From positions 269,501-333,500 of the forward strand of contig CAUYUJ010005703.1 of NCBI GenBank assembly GCA_963575745.1: a stretch of DNA of 64,000 bases, in the 5' to 3' direction. The stretch comes from Prorocentrum cordatum. Lineage: Eukaryota; Sar; Dinophyceae; Prorocentrales; Prorocentraceae. The position numbers and the translations under genes were made by a program. The notes under the pieces are model-generated. The model searched no databases. It saw nothing but the letters and a program-made list of their open reading frames with translations, and was not told the DNA's origin. Below, piece by piece: positions 11,601-23,133 of the stretch. Each line of letters opens with the position of its first letter. Positions within the stretch are counted from its first letter, which is position 1.

Positions 11601-11839
11601 AGGGCGGCAACGCCGACTGGGGCCTTCATTGGGATGGTTAATACTGCTACTGTTGCTGAAGCTGGTGAGTCACGAGATAATGCAGAGTCCCCTGTTCAGG
11701 CGCTCGCAGCCGGGCTGCCTTGCGCTCCGATCGTTGAGTCGTCGTCTTCTCCTCCAGCCCCACTGACACATGCTCGTGCTACTCGTCCATGGAGGAGGGC
11801 AAAGAAGAGGAGCAGGAGGAGGCCACTGCACGTTGCTAC

Positions 11840-12570
11840 TTTCACTGGAAGCGGCTGGCCTCACATTTGGGATTGCTTGGATCGGACGCAGAATGATTTG
11901 ACGCTGTGCGTGCCCAAGTAAAACCGATGATGGTCTCGCTCGCGCGCGTGAGTGGTCGATTGCTCGGGGCTGGAAACCTTTCATAGCACCAGCTGCGCGT
12001 GGAGGAGGGCGGAAACTGACTGCAGGTGCTGCCATTTCCGCTCGCAGTTGCACCGGCACCACCCTCCACTAATCATGGACGGAACGCACGCCTTCTTGCC
12101 CCAGCGCATGCGGTCGCTGTCGTCGTTCATGCTGGGCCTCGCCATGGCTTCGTGCTCTACTCGGTCTATCTCCTGCAATGTGGAAGTTGAAGGGCCGCAC
12201 TGCTGACATTATGCAGCGGTTGGGTGCCTGTCTTTCTTTCTATCGTCTGCATTGCCTGGTTGGGGGCGATTGGCATAACAGTCCAGACGTCATCGGGTCC
12301 TGCCATCCCAAACAGACTCCGTGCTCGCACTGTTGCGTCTAACGTTAGCTCGCGCCGAGATCCGAAGACAAGTCGCGTCGCGAATATTGACTTTTGGATG
12401 GCAAGTGACTGCGCTGCACGTGCCATGGACTCGCCCACCAGGGTGGCGGAATTTCCTCCTCGCAACCACTACGTTATGCGGGATTTGCTGCATGCTACAG
12501 CACGGGCGCATAATGTTACAATCGTGCGTGGTCCTCAGCCTTTCCCTGCTAATCCCGTTGCTCGCGTTGT
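11840..12570 (+). pseudogene. LINE-B endonuclease remnant
   Basis: Pieces in different frames: FTGSGWPHIWDCLDRTQNDL (N-terminal block), LVGGDWHNSPDVIGS at 12,256-12,300 (the GGDWN.SP metal-site block), and IDFWMASDCAARAMDSPTRV (the IDY block), followed by RNHYVMRDLL where SDH would be. The order is right for the exonuclease-endonuclease-phosphatase fold. At least two frame changes are needed. Confidence 0.7.
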
Positions 12571-13389
12571 CCCTGATCAGGATGAAGAAAATAGGAAGGC
12601 TCAGTTTGACCGCCCGCGGGGGGAACCAGGCGGTGACTGGATGGCAGTCATGGGTGATGACTCTGCGCTTAAGATGGGAAGCCACGACCAGCTCCGGCAG
12701 CGTCTCGATACCATTGCCTCCGCTCTTCGCTCAGGTGCTGAGGCCGAGCTTGCGGTCTGCGCCCAATGATGATGATGATCCCAGCAAGCGCGTCGGCCGA
12801 GCTGCAAGTCCCACTTATTGCCGGTCTACTGCAGGCGTTGCGCTCGCAAGGCACTGCATACTCAAGGGCACGTAGACTTCTATAATTACGAGCGCATGAT
12901 GTACATACCGCTGCAAGCAAGGCCATGCGCACAGTCACGCGTGCATGGCGTTACTTGAATTACTTCATGGCTGGCGAAGGTCGCGACGGTCGCATGCGTC
13001 GTCACATCCCGCATGAAGTGCGTGCCATCATTGTGTACATGCTTAAAGCTACATGCACACAGCACACGTCCAACTCCCAGCACATGTTGAGATTTGCGGG
13101 CGGCTGCCTCGAGCGGTTGGCAGACAAGGAAGATCGCCGTCTTGCTTTTGCACGCTCGAAATCGTTCACTCGCTGGCTGCGCTCGCATTTGGGGGGGCCC
13201 GTCGGGGCCAATGCATCGATGGTCTAAACAGCGTGGCTGGTGTCTCTCACAAGTTGATACTGCCCTCGGGCCCTCCAGCCTTCCTGGGGGCGTTTGCAAT
13301 GTACAATGTCCTGGCCGCAGGTTTAGGGGGGGGGCCGATGACCCACGTGCTTTGGCTGGCCTTTACGTTTATTGAGATCTGGACGACGA

Positions 13390-14300
13390 TGCCGGCCTCC
13401 AGGAGATGGGGCACCTCTGCGCGGAAGGGCCCAGGCTTCCTCCTCGCGGACTTGCGATCTGCAGCGGCGCAGTTTTCTCGCAGGACCGCTGTAGGACTTG
13501 ATCACTTTCGCCCTCGCCACTGGTCTCTCGTTTCCAACGGCGCACTGGCAGTCTGGGAATATGTTCTCGATGCGCGTGAAGTGTTTGGTTGCTGGCCCGC
13601 CTGACTCGCACTGAGAGATAGAATAATGATGGGGAGCCAATAGGCGGGCACAGACCAATTGATCCCTTAACTCTATCTATCGCGCATGGGTCACGGCTCG
13701 TTTGACCTGGGTCAGACAGCGGGCGAGCCAGCTACATCGGCCTTTCTGGGCACTGGGAGCGCAGCGCTCGACCACAGACGTTGCCGCTCGTGCCCTTGTC
13801 AGTGAAGCTGCTGGCGCCAGCGTGGACCCTATCGTCTCGGTGCATGCCATCGTCGACATCGCGAAATGTTTCGACAAAGTCGGGCGGGGACTGTTACTGA
13901 GATCGGCATCGCTCCACGGTTTTCCAAGACCGAGCCTCGTTCTGGCGTTTCGAATGTGCATGGGGGCTCGTCGCGTCGCTCGGGGCAACTGCTACTCGTC
14001 CAAGGCATGCGCGACGTGGGGTTATACCTGGCTGCGCCTGTGCTACGTTCGCCCCGCAGAGCATTATGCTCGCGCCGATCGATGCCTTTCACTATCGCAC
14101 TTCGCACATGCCGCTCACCATAGACCTGCAGGCAGACGATAGCACGGTCTCTATCATGGGGCCTCCTCAGCAGCATTGGTTCTCGGGCGATCTAGGTTCT
14201 CAAGTTGCTCCTTCACGTCTTGGACGGCCTCGGGCTGCCTCCTGCTACGCACGCAATGAAAACCACCTCAAGCCATCCTCTCTTGGGTAGACGTCTGGGA
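13390..14300 (+). pseudogene. LINE-B reverse transcriptase remnant
   Basis: TAVGLDHFRPRHWSLVSNGA, with REVFGCWPA (pre-RT/motif 0 region), lies at about 13,490-13,602. VDIAKCFDKVGRGLLLRSAS, then LHGFPRPSL (motif A with Asp), lies at about 13,850-13,940. DLQADDSTV at about 14,123-14,149 is motif C (ADD). Stops and frameshifts separate them. Motif B is not clearly legible. Confidence 0.75.
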
Positions 14301-15480
14301 GGCCCTTGGATGCATGTACGTCAGTGCGTTGGAGGTTCTTGGCATTGAGGTGGGCTCTGGCCGGCCTCGCACGCGCGCGAGGGTCCGAGGAGCAGCCCGT
14401 AGAACCCCGAGGGCGCGAGCCGTCCGCAAAGCTGGTCCTCTGGTGAGTAGATTTGCGAAACAGGCCCTGCCCTCGCGCATGGAGCACGGCCTAGGCATTC
14501 ACAGAGCGACTCCTTCACTCGTTGCTCAGATGCGCGCGGCGCAGCGTTAAGCGCATGGATCGACCAGCAGCTGCTGGACCACGGCATGTTCACATGGGTC
14601 GTTGCACACCGACCCGCAGGTCTCAGCGTGGCCTCACTGTACCATGATCGCGCAGTGCAAGCAGAGATCCTTCAGAGCGCATGGGGTCAGCAGACCAGGA
14701 AGCTGCACCCTTTCTAGCTCCCCGTGGAGGCACGCTGCTGGTCCTGCTGGGGTCACGCTCTCGGCGCTTCGGGGCCTTCACTGGGGCTTCACCGCATGCC
14801 ACATTTAGAAGACTGATCTCGGTGTACATCTGGATTTGTTGAAAGAGGCGCCCTCCGCTTTCCGAATGCTGGCTCTGGAAGCCGCGGTTCGACGCATTGA
14901 GGAACAATGGGCCCGGCGACCTGCCCTCCCTGGGGATGCCGAAATCGTCGAGGAGCCTCTCGGGCATTGCTCGGAGCCCATCATCCACCCCCTCACCCGC
15001 ACCCCCGCCCCTGATGAGCCGCAAGAGCCTGGGGACTCCGACGGGGAACCTCCTGAGCCACCTGAAAGACCAGATGCCGGCGCGCGCAGTAGGTGGATTC
15101 CCAGTTACAAGGAGGCAAGGACGTTGAGAACTTTAAGAGGGGGGACTTTGGACACCAAGACGACTGGCGAGATGCGGGCATCAAGACACTGCGCAATGCC
15201 CACACAGCCAGCAAGATGACTGCGATGCATCTCACATTGCATGGAGGCGCCCGCCCCTTGGCACCGAGAGGTGACGACAACTGCAAGACATCGATCTTCG
15301 CGGCTTCCCTCCATGTGCCCCTGACTCCCTTTTCTGGCCTCGTGGGCTGACTGGGCGATCGCGCTTCCCACCGCTGCCGCCGAGAAATGATTATTCGCAG
15401 TTGGTCATTCAGCACGGGGGCCCCCAGGGCATCGCCGGGCGGGTCTAAACTGACGGGGCCCGTCGGAAGATGCGGCGCCG
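14301..15480 (+). pseudogene. LINE-B post-RT C-terminal region, heavily decayed
   Basis: Short segments such as EHGLGIHRATPSLVAQMRAA and QQLLDHGMFTWVVAHRPAG resemble the region between RT and RNase H in dinoflagellate LINEs. No single frame stays open. Confidence 0.5.
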
Positions 15481-16150
15481 GCCTGGGCCCTCGCGCGCGG
15501 GTCGGGGCCTCGCCCAATCAAGAGACCCGGGGTGCAGTTGAGTCGGCGTCTTAGTTCACGGGGCCCTGCCTGGGCCCACGCAGTCCTCGCCCAGGGCCGA
15601 ACTTTCTGCTTTTCTCCGGGTCCTCCAGGTCTGCGCCCTGCCCTTTGTTGCGCGCGCCGATTCGAAGGGCCCGTGTGACGGCCTCGATTCTGGGCCAGAG
15701 TGGCGCCCCGCTCTGAGGCGGCAAAACGTTGACCTCTGGGAGCAGATCTGGGTTAAAATACGCGACCTCGGAGGATTGGAGCGCGCGTTGTCGGTCCAGC
15801 TGGTCAAGGCCCACCAGAAAGGCGCATCCCTCGACGCGACTGGTAACCGATGCGCGGCCCTGGGCGCTGGGAACGGCCGAGATGCACACATGGCCCCCAA
15901 GCGTCACCGCCATGCCATGACTATGGCTCGGCGCAACTGCTTGAGGGCACTTGAGTGGACAGCTAAGGCGGCCCAGCTTTTTGCCAGAAGTTCCATGGTC
16001 GACACTGGACCCAGGAACAAGGCCCGACGGCCGCCTGGGGCAAATTTCCCCGCCGAGGCCTCGCAGAAGGCCATGGAGTCGCGACGCGCGTTCTCCCAGG
16101 CGCAGAGCACAACTTGTTGGAGGTGTACTTTTTTGCAAGGAGGAGGGCTC
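15481..16150 (+). pseudogene. LINE-B RNase H domain
   Basis: One frame from about 15,594 to 15,920 stays open. It reads RAELSAFLRVLQVCALPF (catalytic Glu helix), VARADSKGPCDGLDSGPEW (central Asp), NVDLWEQIWVKIRDLGG, VQLVKAHQ (KxH block) and GNGRDAHMA (final Asp of GN..AD). This is the RNase H fold of LINE ORF2 proteins, which removes RNA from RNA:DNA hybrids. The D-E-D residues look preserved, making this the best-conserved domain of LINE-B. Confidence 0.75.
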
Positions 16151-17075
16151 GAAGACTGAGAAGTCGTGTCTTCGTCTCTCCCTCCTCACCTGCCCCACTC
16201 GCCCGCTTGCCTCCGCCGCTCCCCCGAGGGGGCCTTTAGGCTCGAGGGTTGGGCCTGGGTGGCGGCCGCCCTCTCGCGGACGCGTTGGGCCCTGCGACAG
16301 CGGATGGCGCTGCCCCTGTGGCCTCGGCGGTGCCTGAGCTTGGCACTGCTGAAGCTGTGGCGCGACCGTCGGCCGTTCACTCGCTGACGGACGGCGACGC
16401 TGGGGGCAGGGGTGGGCCTGAGCCCCACCAGAGGCAGAGTGACGGTGCGCGCAGTCGCCCTGCCTCCCCCCTCGTCGTTTCTGGTCGTTCGGTTCGGGTT
16501 CGGTTGGAGGGCCGCGGTCCCGATGGGGCCATGGGCCCTGACCCCCTGGACCTCGGCGCCTCGGACTCGGGCGACTCCTCGCGCGTTCGGTCGACTCGTC
16601 GTCGCGTCACCTTTGGGCCCATCGTCTAAGTTCGAGCGGCAGGAGCCGCCGAGCTTAACACCGCGGTGGTTGCGTTCAATGTTCCTGACGATCTGGCCCC
16701 GCTTTCGTTCCTGGCAAGCGTAGGCGACTTGATGCTTCTTCCCGCAACAACCGCCCTGCCACTGGGGCATCTACGGCTCCTGCCAGGATTTTGCCCTCCT
16801 CGGGAATCTTTCCTGCGGAGGCCTCGAGGGACCATCGCTTTGGGGTTTTCCTCGGAGCACTGCGCGTTGTGCGTTCCATGCGGTTATTATTCCACGGATT
16901 CCGCGGGGCACCTGCTGGTGGACTGTGTTCCCAAGGAGCGCACATCCGAGCGCGCCACCAGGAAAAGGAAGTTTTTTCTTGCAGGGCGGCAACGCGCTGA
17001 TGAGGGCCGCTACGACGGGAGGGCGATACCTTGTCCTCGCCCTTTGTCCGTGTCTGACCCCAAGGTGTTTTAAGT
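16151..17075 (+). other. Probable 3' part of LINE-B, no domain recognised
   Basis: GC-rich sequence after the RNase H block. A Cys/His-containing segment (CALCVPCGYYSTDSAGH) near 16,860 could be a degraded zinc-knuckle-like tail, but I cannot support it. Confidence 0.35.
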
Positions 17076-17367
17076 TCGGCTCCTCGTGGAGCCTAGTGAT
17101 AATGGTGGCTAATTGCACCACGAGAGAAGAGCACCTCACGATGTGCTCCCCGTGGCGAACACGTGTCCTGAATGCCACCACCTTTTTCCATAAGAATTGT
17201 GTCTCTCGCTTGCTGCCCTGGCCGTGAATTTCGGTGGGTCGTGCTGCTTCAATAGCGAGGGGAGGGCCAGTTTTCTGGGCCTCACACCTAGGGTGGGCGT
17301 CTTGGCACACTGCGCGACGACCTCCCCCACAGCGCCGTATACTCCTCCGCCGGATCTCCCCCGCCAC
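17076..17367. other. No feature seen
   Basis: Unique-looking intronic sequence. Confidence 0.4.
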
Positions 17368-17520
17368 CCTCCCCCAAGCGTTCCCCGAAGGGTTTCCACA
17401 ACAGCTGGGGGACCACATGGTCCGATAGCTTGGCAGAGCTCTTGCCATAACGCCTGGCCACATGGGCGATTCCAAAAGGCGGGGACGGCGGTGATTCGCC
17501 GTAGGCGTCTTCGATAATCG
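17368..17520. repeat. Dispersed repeat family 1, copy 1
   Basis: About 150 bp sharing CCCCGAAGGG(T/C)TTCCACAAC, GCTGGGG.A and TGTGATTCGCCGTAGGC-like words with 21,277-21,420. The copies are 3.9 kb apart in the same orientation. Confidence 0.8.
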
Positions 17521-17749
17521 AAAGAGCCCCAAGAAGCCTCCAAAAGGCGCCCAAGAGGCCCTCTGGAGCAACCCACAACAACCGCCAGTCCAAAAAAGGG
17601 GCCGCTGGTGTGGCGTAAGCCTGGGAATCCCGATAATATTTCAATCAGTAACACGACCATCGATCTAACTATGTTCTGACTAGTCTCACTGTCACTATAT
17701 CGATGGACCTCGCTAGGTATTGATCGGTGCAACTGTCGACGTATAGAAG

Positions 17750-18110
17750 GGACAGCCGCAGGACAACCACTCGATTTCCGCGGGGCAGCTGCGGGAAAAT
17801 CAAGGGACAACCACGGGATTACCACGGGGCAGCCGTAGGACAACCACGGGATGCCCGCAGGACAACCACGGGACAACCACGCGACAACAATTAGAAAACC
17901 ACTGAACCACAGCGGGGCGACCGCAGGACAATCGCAAAACAACCACAGGAGAACCGCTGGACAACGACGGGACGATAGCGGGACAACCACGGGGCAACGA
18001 CGGGACAACCGCGGGCCGCGGGACAACCACGGTACACCAATGAAGAACCACGCACAAACCAAGGGACAACCACGGGACAACCACAGGACTCACCGCCTGC
18101 GCAACTTCCC
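17750..18110. repeat. GGGACAACCACG short tandem repeats
   Basis: An 11-12 bp motif, GGACAACCACG(G), recurs about 30 times with drift. Confidence 0.9.
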
Positions 18111-18213
18111 GAAACCGAGATCCTGGTTGGGGGTCTCCGCTTCCTGTCGATCTCCCCCCCAAACTCCTCCTCCTCCTCCTCCTCCTCCTCCTCCTCCTCT
18201 TCTCCCTGGCGTC

Positions 18214-18325
18214 CTCCTTCTCCATCAGCTGCGGGTCTGGGGCGCTCCCGTTGAACGCGGCCAGGTCGCCGTACTCGGTGTTAATGTCGTCCAGCGCGTC
18301 CAGACCGTCCCTGGCCTGGCCCAGT
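18214..18325 (-). CDS. Cyclophilin-like PPIase, exon 4
   Basis: Encodes LGQARDGLDALDDINTEYGD, then LAAFNGSAPDPQLMEKE. This fits the G(M/L)D.(L/V)D.I...YGD...NG.(D)P segment of divergent cyclophilins. Upstream on the minus strand is a long pyrimidine tract (C-rich, about 18,326-18,360) typical before an acceptor. The alternative GC-AG junction begins the exon at 18,315. The 3' edge GAGAAGGAG is followed by GACGCC and a GAG microsatellite. GGAC is shared with the start of exon 5. Confidence 0.82.
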
Positions 18326-18759
18326 GGGGGAGGGGGGTGGGGGGGAAAGGGGGGAAAAAGGAGGCGGACGGGTAGGGCGAGCGAGGAGGGCAAGAGGGGA
18401 ACAGGGGAGGTAAGAATTGGACGAAAACGGTGTCGTGATACGATCGACTCAAGATGCATTCCAGGAGTGCCAGAGTATCCAGCGGCCCTCGTCTCTGCAG
18501 CCCGTGTGGAACATTTGGAAATCTTGGAGTTCCTCGAATCGTGGCACGCATTGTTATCACTAGTTACCTCTTACCCCTCCGAGGCAAAGCGGAAGCGGCC
18601 GCGGCTGCGCAACAGAGAGGCTGTCGGCACCCGGCGGCGGCTGCCAGCTGGCGGCGGCTGGCGGCACCGCCAGCAAAAGACAAACTCTTTTCGGTTCTCC
18701 GCCCAAGCCTTCACGGGTGCGGTGCCATGGCGGCAGCCGGGCGAGGCGCGATCGGGGGG

Positions 18760-19200
18760 GAGGAAGAGGGAGGAGAGGGGGGGGAGTTCGAGGAATGACG
18801 GGGGAAGAGGAGGCGGAGGAGGAGGAGGAGGAAGAAGAAGATGCAGGAAGAGTAGAAAAGATAGACGAGAGAGGCAAACAAAGTGCGCTCGCGCCGCATC
18901 TAATGTCCGTCCCTCCCATGCCTTCCCATTACGTTGTTCCTGGATCTATCAGCGGACGCGTCTCAGAGCCAACCTGTAACTCCAGCAAGAAGACCCCGTC
19001 GTGTTATGTGCAGCTGGATAAAGGAAGCTGCGTGCACAGGAGGAGGAGAAAGAAAAAAGGTGGCCGTTGAGCAAAATATGTTCAAGCGGAAACGGAGGAG
19101 GATGTGGAAGGGGGAGGGCGAGGACGAACAGCAGTAGCAGGAACTGGAGTGGAAGGAGCGGGAGGAGCAGGAAGGTCAGGGGAAGGCGGACAAGGGGAAA
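18760..19200. repeat. Purine-rich and GGA/GAG tracts
   Basis: GGAGGAGGAGGAGG at about 18,806-18,830, and further GGA-rich blocks near 19,040-19,200. No coding sequence. Confidence 0.75.
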
Positions 19201-19850
19201 GATAGGGGGCGAGAACGATCAACAAAACAAACAAGTCCAGAATAGTGGCCCACGGTAGGGCGAGAAGCGATTGTGAACGACGGAAGCAAAACGCCCATCC
19301 GAAAACAAAGCCCACGCTGCAGCGGGACCGCCAAATTGAAACACCAAAAACAATCAGAAAAACACACACACACCAGAAACAAGCACTGCAATCCTGCGTA
19401 TATAAACCAACACGCGTAGAGGACCAGAGATCTTCTGGGCAGTGTCAAAGGAGAGAGGGGAGTAGCATTGACATTGTGCAATGTAGTAGAGAGGAGGAGG
19501 AGGAGAAGGAGGAGAATAATGGAATTGACGCCTCAAGGCAACAGGGACAAGACAAGCCAGCATGGGAGTGCAGCGGGATAAGGCACGAGCCCTGCAGGGA
19601 GGGGCGGTATCCACATGCTCTCCCACGCCAATCTGTGCTAGCTCACACGCGGCGAAAGTCCAAAGCAACAGCGGGCTCCAGCACCTTGGCTGGCCAGGAA
19701 GAGGTAAGTGAACGAAGCAAAGGAGGAGGGAGGGAGAGGAGGAGGGAGGAGGAAAGAAGGAAGGAGGGAGGGGGAGAGAGAGGGAGGTGGAAGTGGAGTG
19801 GTCTATCAGAGGAGCTGTCCCTTCATCGCTGATGCCGCATTGCCATCGCT
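19201..19850. other. No gene recognised; GGA/GGGA tracts
   Basis: Purine blocks at about 19,490-19,515 and 19,718-19,800, with otherwise unassigned sequence in intron 3. Confidence 0.5.
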
Positions 19851-21224
19851 GCCGCAGAGGCGCCCAAGAAGCCTCCAAGAGACCCCCAAGAGACCACAAC
19901 AGGCCCCATAGAGGTCCCCCAAAGGTATCCCAAGAGACCCCGAGAGACCTCGGTGGCGGGTGCGCCGAAGGCCAATCGACATACATATACGTACGATAAC
20001 AAACTTGCTGCAAGAATTATAGGGACCCATGTTTCGCTAGTCTTCGAACTTCTTAGGAGGCCCCAAGACTCCATTGAAGTCCCTGGGGTCACCCGCTGGC
20101 AGGTCAAATTCTTACTTGATGTGCCTTGCATTGTATTGAGCAAGAGCGTCCGCGTTGCGGTTGCAGAGTTCCCTAGCAGCGCATGGCGCGTCCAAGCTCT
20201 GATGTCCAAAAGCAGGCAAGAGATGACGACAGGGAGTGCAACCGGGAAGAGGGAGGAGGAATGAGAGAGGGACAGAAGGAAGGAGGAGGCATCCAGAGAC
20301 TTCCAGAAGAGGCCCCAGGCAGTCCCCCAAGAGGCAAGGCATCCGAGAGGACTCTGATCCGCAACCCAGGCGCGGTGGTGGGATGGACCGAAACTTGCCA
20401 CAAGCGTGCACGGCGTACCGAATGTCTGGCAAATGGTTGGTTCGCTTCGATGGAACTCCCTGTGGGGCTTCAACCCAGCCCGCCAGCCACCCGGAAAGCC
20501 AGGGAAAACAAAGGTCCCCGTTGCCCAAATCACCTCGAAGACGGCCAAGATAGCCCCACATTGCTTCCGAGATGCCTCCAAGACGGCTAGGATGGACCCA
20601 AAAGAGCCCAAGATAGCCCCAAGATGGCCACCAAGACGGCCCAAGATGGATCCAAGATGGCCCAAGACGGCCCAAGAGGCCCCCAAGAGGTACCAAAAAC
20701 GGCCAACAAGGGCCTCCAGGAAGGCCCGCAGAGGCCAAAATCATTGATATTCCATCGGTTGTTGAAGGATTTTGGCAGTTGCTTTTTTTCGGCCTTCTGA
20801 CGGCCCGAGACGGCCTAAGAGACCCCAAAGACCACCTCAAGATCGCACAAGAGACCTCCAAGAGGCCCTACCACGACCCAAGAGGCCCCCAAGACGGCCC
20901 CAAGAGGACCCCACGACGGCCCAAGAGGCCCCCAAGACATCCCCCTCTTCCCAAGAAAGCCACAAGAAGTCCCTGAAGCGTCCCAAGAGGGACCCATGAC
21001 GGCCCAGAGAGGCTCCCAAGACGGCTTCCGACGGCGTCAGACGGGCCAGGAACGCCGTAAGACTGCCAAAGAGGCCCCCAAGAAACTGTCCCCAAGAGGC
21101 CCAAGGAGGCCCCCACGAAGCCCCCCCAAGAGCCCCCCAAGAGGCTTCCCAGAGGCCCCCGGGAAGCTCCCAGGAGGCCCCAAAAATGACCCAATAAGCT
21201 CCCGAGAGGTCTCCTCATCCATCT
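19851..21224. repeat. CCAAGANGGCC-type degenerate repeat block
   Basis: CCCAAGA(G/C)(G/A)CC words are dense at 19,860-19,960 and 20,540-21,190. They are interrupted by an A/T-rich core (20,735-20,790, AAAATCATTGATATTCCATC) like the core of the 365-bp unit at 36-37 kb in reverse orientation. A less repetitive island lies at 19,960-20,540. Confidence 0.85.
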
Positions 21225-21276
21225 CCTCATCCTCGTTTGCCCTCCCTCTCATCATCCTCCTTTTTCCTCCCACACG

Positions 21277-21420
21277 TGTTCCCCGAAGGGCTTCCACAAC
21301 GGCTGGGGGAACGCATGGTCCAATAGCGTGGCCAAACTTTATCCAAACGTTTGGCCACATGGGCATATCCTGAAAGGCAGGGGCGGCTGTGATTCGCCGT
21401 AGGCATCTTCGATGATCTCA
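21277..21420. repeat. Dispersed repeat family 1, copy 2
   Basis: Same family as 17,368-17,520: CCCCGAAGGGCTTCCACAAC, CATGGTCCAATAGCGTGG and GTGATTCGCCGTAGGCATCT. Preceded by a CTCATCCTC-rich tract. Confidence 0.8.
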
Positions 21421-22085
21421 ATCCCCAACCCTCGACGGACCCGAACCTCTGACATCGTGATTGGTAACTGTCAGGACGTGGGCCCGGAATCTCTCGCCTC
21501 ACCCGTGGGAGCCAGCTTTCATCCTGGATCGCTGCGTCGATGGCCCCGGAGCCTGAGAGCCGCCCCCAGTGGCCCAGAACTCCCGCAAACCTCACTCTTG
21601 ATGCTTCGAAACGTTTGGGCCCTGGGCAGGCAGGGGAGGCGCGCACAAGGGGGTCGGCCGCTCGAGGGGGGCGGCCTTCTGAGAAGGCAGGGAACCTCCT
21701 GTGAGCATCGGTTGGCCGATCCCAAAGTCCCCACTGGCATGGCCCTGGCAACGCTGGCCGATCTGCCCCCCAAGATCGGGACATGTTCCCTTCGAGCTTC
21801 CAGGTGCATGTCCTCAATTGGGGGGTGGGATGGCGGGGCTGACATATCATGGCCCAGTGGGGACGGGGATGGGTTCAACGATACTGATCTCAGACGCCCC
21901 TCCTGGCTCCCAAGAAGCATTCGTAAAAGCCTCCGGGCCCTTCTAAGAAGGCCCCCGCCTTCTAAAGAAGCTCACCACCGACTTAGAAGGCCGCCTCCAT
22001 CGCGCGACCCTCGTGTGTGCGCCGCCCGGGGAGGCGGAGACGGGCGGCCTGGATGTAACCGATCGGGGGCTGGATGTAAATGCTC
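21421..22085. other. No gene recognised
   Basis: Intron 3 of the cyclophilin gene. Contains GGCCTTCTGAGAAGG (about 21,671), shared with the 7.45-kb region, and AGAAGGC words nearby. A 546-codon plus-strand frame crossing here is antisense to exon 3 and rejected. Confidence 0.5.
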
Positions 22086-22198
22086 GGGGTCTCCAACGCC
22101 TGGTCGCCAGCCACACCGTCCGCGAATACAATCCACATCTGCGACGTGCGGGACTCGCCGCTGGAGCCCGCAAAAGCCACGGTGCCGCGCCGCAGGGG
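22086..22198 (-). CDS. Cyclophilin-like PPIase, exon 3
   Basis: Encodes PLRRGTVAFAGSSGESRTSQ, then MWIVFADGVAGDQALETP. This is the diagnostic RGT(V/L).(F/M)A....SRTSQ(F/M)(F/W)I core of cyclophilins; the Gln is kept and the following active-site Phe is Trp. It joins exon 2 in frame within an 8-bp direct repeat (GCAGCCCC). The 3' end is uncertain. The homology-guided end (ACCCC, joining CCCC-A at exon 4) keeps ETPLGQARDGL, like the usual ETPxGxVxxG. A GC-AG alternative ends at 22,100 (CCAG then GC), is also in frame, and would drop eight residues. Confidence 0.85.
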
Positions 22199-23130
22199 CT
22201 GCAGCCAGGGCCTCGATCGGAGATCGCGGATCCCTCAGATCTGGGCGTCGCAACAATATCGTGACACGACCCGTTTTTCGAAGTGCTCGGTCTCTGCTGG
22301 CTTGTTCCTGGCCCAGGACCTTCAGAAAACGGCTCAGGTTGAAAAGCTGGCCACGGGCAAGGGGTCGAGATCACTGGGCGTCCACGTCACGAACAAAATG
22401 CGACGTCGAAGGAGAGAGGGATCGAGGTTCGAAGAATCAAGGCCTTTGCGTGTTTGGGGTCATTCTTGGGCCTCCGATCGGCTCCGGGAACCTCTGCGGA
22501 AGCCTCGGTTGGCCTCTGGGGGGGACCTCTGAGCGCCTCCAGAGATGTTCGGGTAATTACGTCTGGGGCGGTCGTCGTCGTCGTCGTCGTCCTCGTCGTT
22601 CTTCGGTCGTCGTTTCTCGCTCGTTGTTCGTCGTTCGTTCATCGTCAATTTCGTTCGTTCATTCATCGTCGTCCTCGCGCGCGTCGTCATCGGGATCGAC
22701 GCCGCCTCGGAGGACCAGAGCGCCACCCACACCGACCTTGGCAAGGCAAACGCTGGGCCCCTTGGGTTGGTGCACACGCCCTCCGAGCGGGCATGGAAGG
22801 AGGGCGCACCGCCAGGAACATTTGCGCGCGGGCATGAGTTCTCCGCGTAGCGCTGCTGGCGGGGGCGAAGGCGGGGAACACGATGGTTTGGGCCCCACAG
22901 GGGCTCAAGATCTGGCCGAAATCGGCGCGTTCCCCGAAACGCCGACCACGTCTTCCCCTATGACATTTCAACCGACCGACCGAAACTGTTGGCCAGCGCC
23001 CACCTACATCCTCAAGTTAGCCGGCGCGCACACGGGAGTTGGGCAAGGTTAGGTGGGTGGCCTTCCAGGACGGCGGGGAGCTTCTGGGACACCCTCCTGC
23101 CCTCGAGGAGACCATCTTAGAAGACTCCGA
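22199..23130. other. No gene recognised; GTC microsatellite
   Basis: Start of intron 2 territory as read from the 3' side. GTCGTC and CGTTCGTTCATTCATCG short repeats lie at about 22,570-22,690. Confidence 0.5.
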
Positions 23131-23133
23131 CCC

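Larger units (their letters stand above)
10730..17075 (+). mobile_element. LINE-B: long decayed non-LTR element (ORF1, endonuclease, RT, RNase H)
   Basis: Plus-strand element lying antisense inside intron 4 of the cyclophilin gene. From 5' to 3' it shows a coiled-coil ORF1 piece, an endonuclease, a reverse transcriptase, an LINE-type C-terminal region and an RNase H domain. Many frameshifts and stops make it non-functional. The order and motifs match LINEs typical of dinoflagellates (known family knowledge). The 5' boundary is probably the CTC microsatellite; the 3' end is somewhere near 17,075. No target-site duplication could be picked out by eye. Confidence 0.8.

Noticed and set aside
21412-23052. 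546-codon plus-strand ORF
   Set aside because: No motif, Arg/Ser-rich as expected for GC-rich antisense, and it lies opposite the recognisable cyclophilin exon 3.
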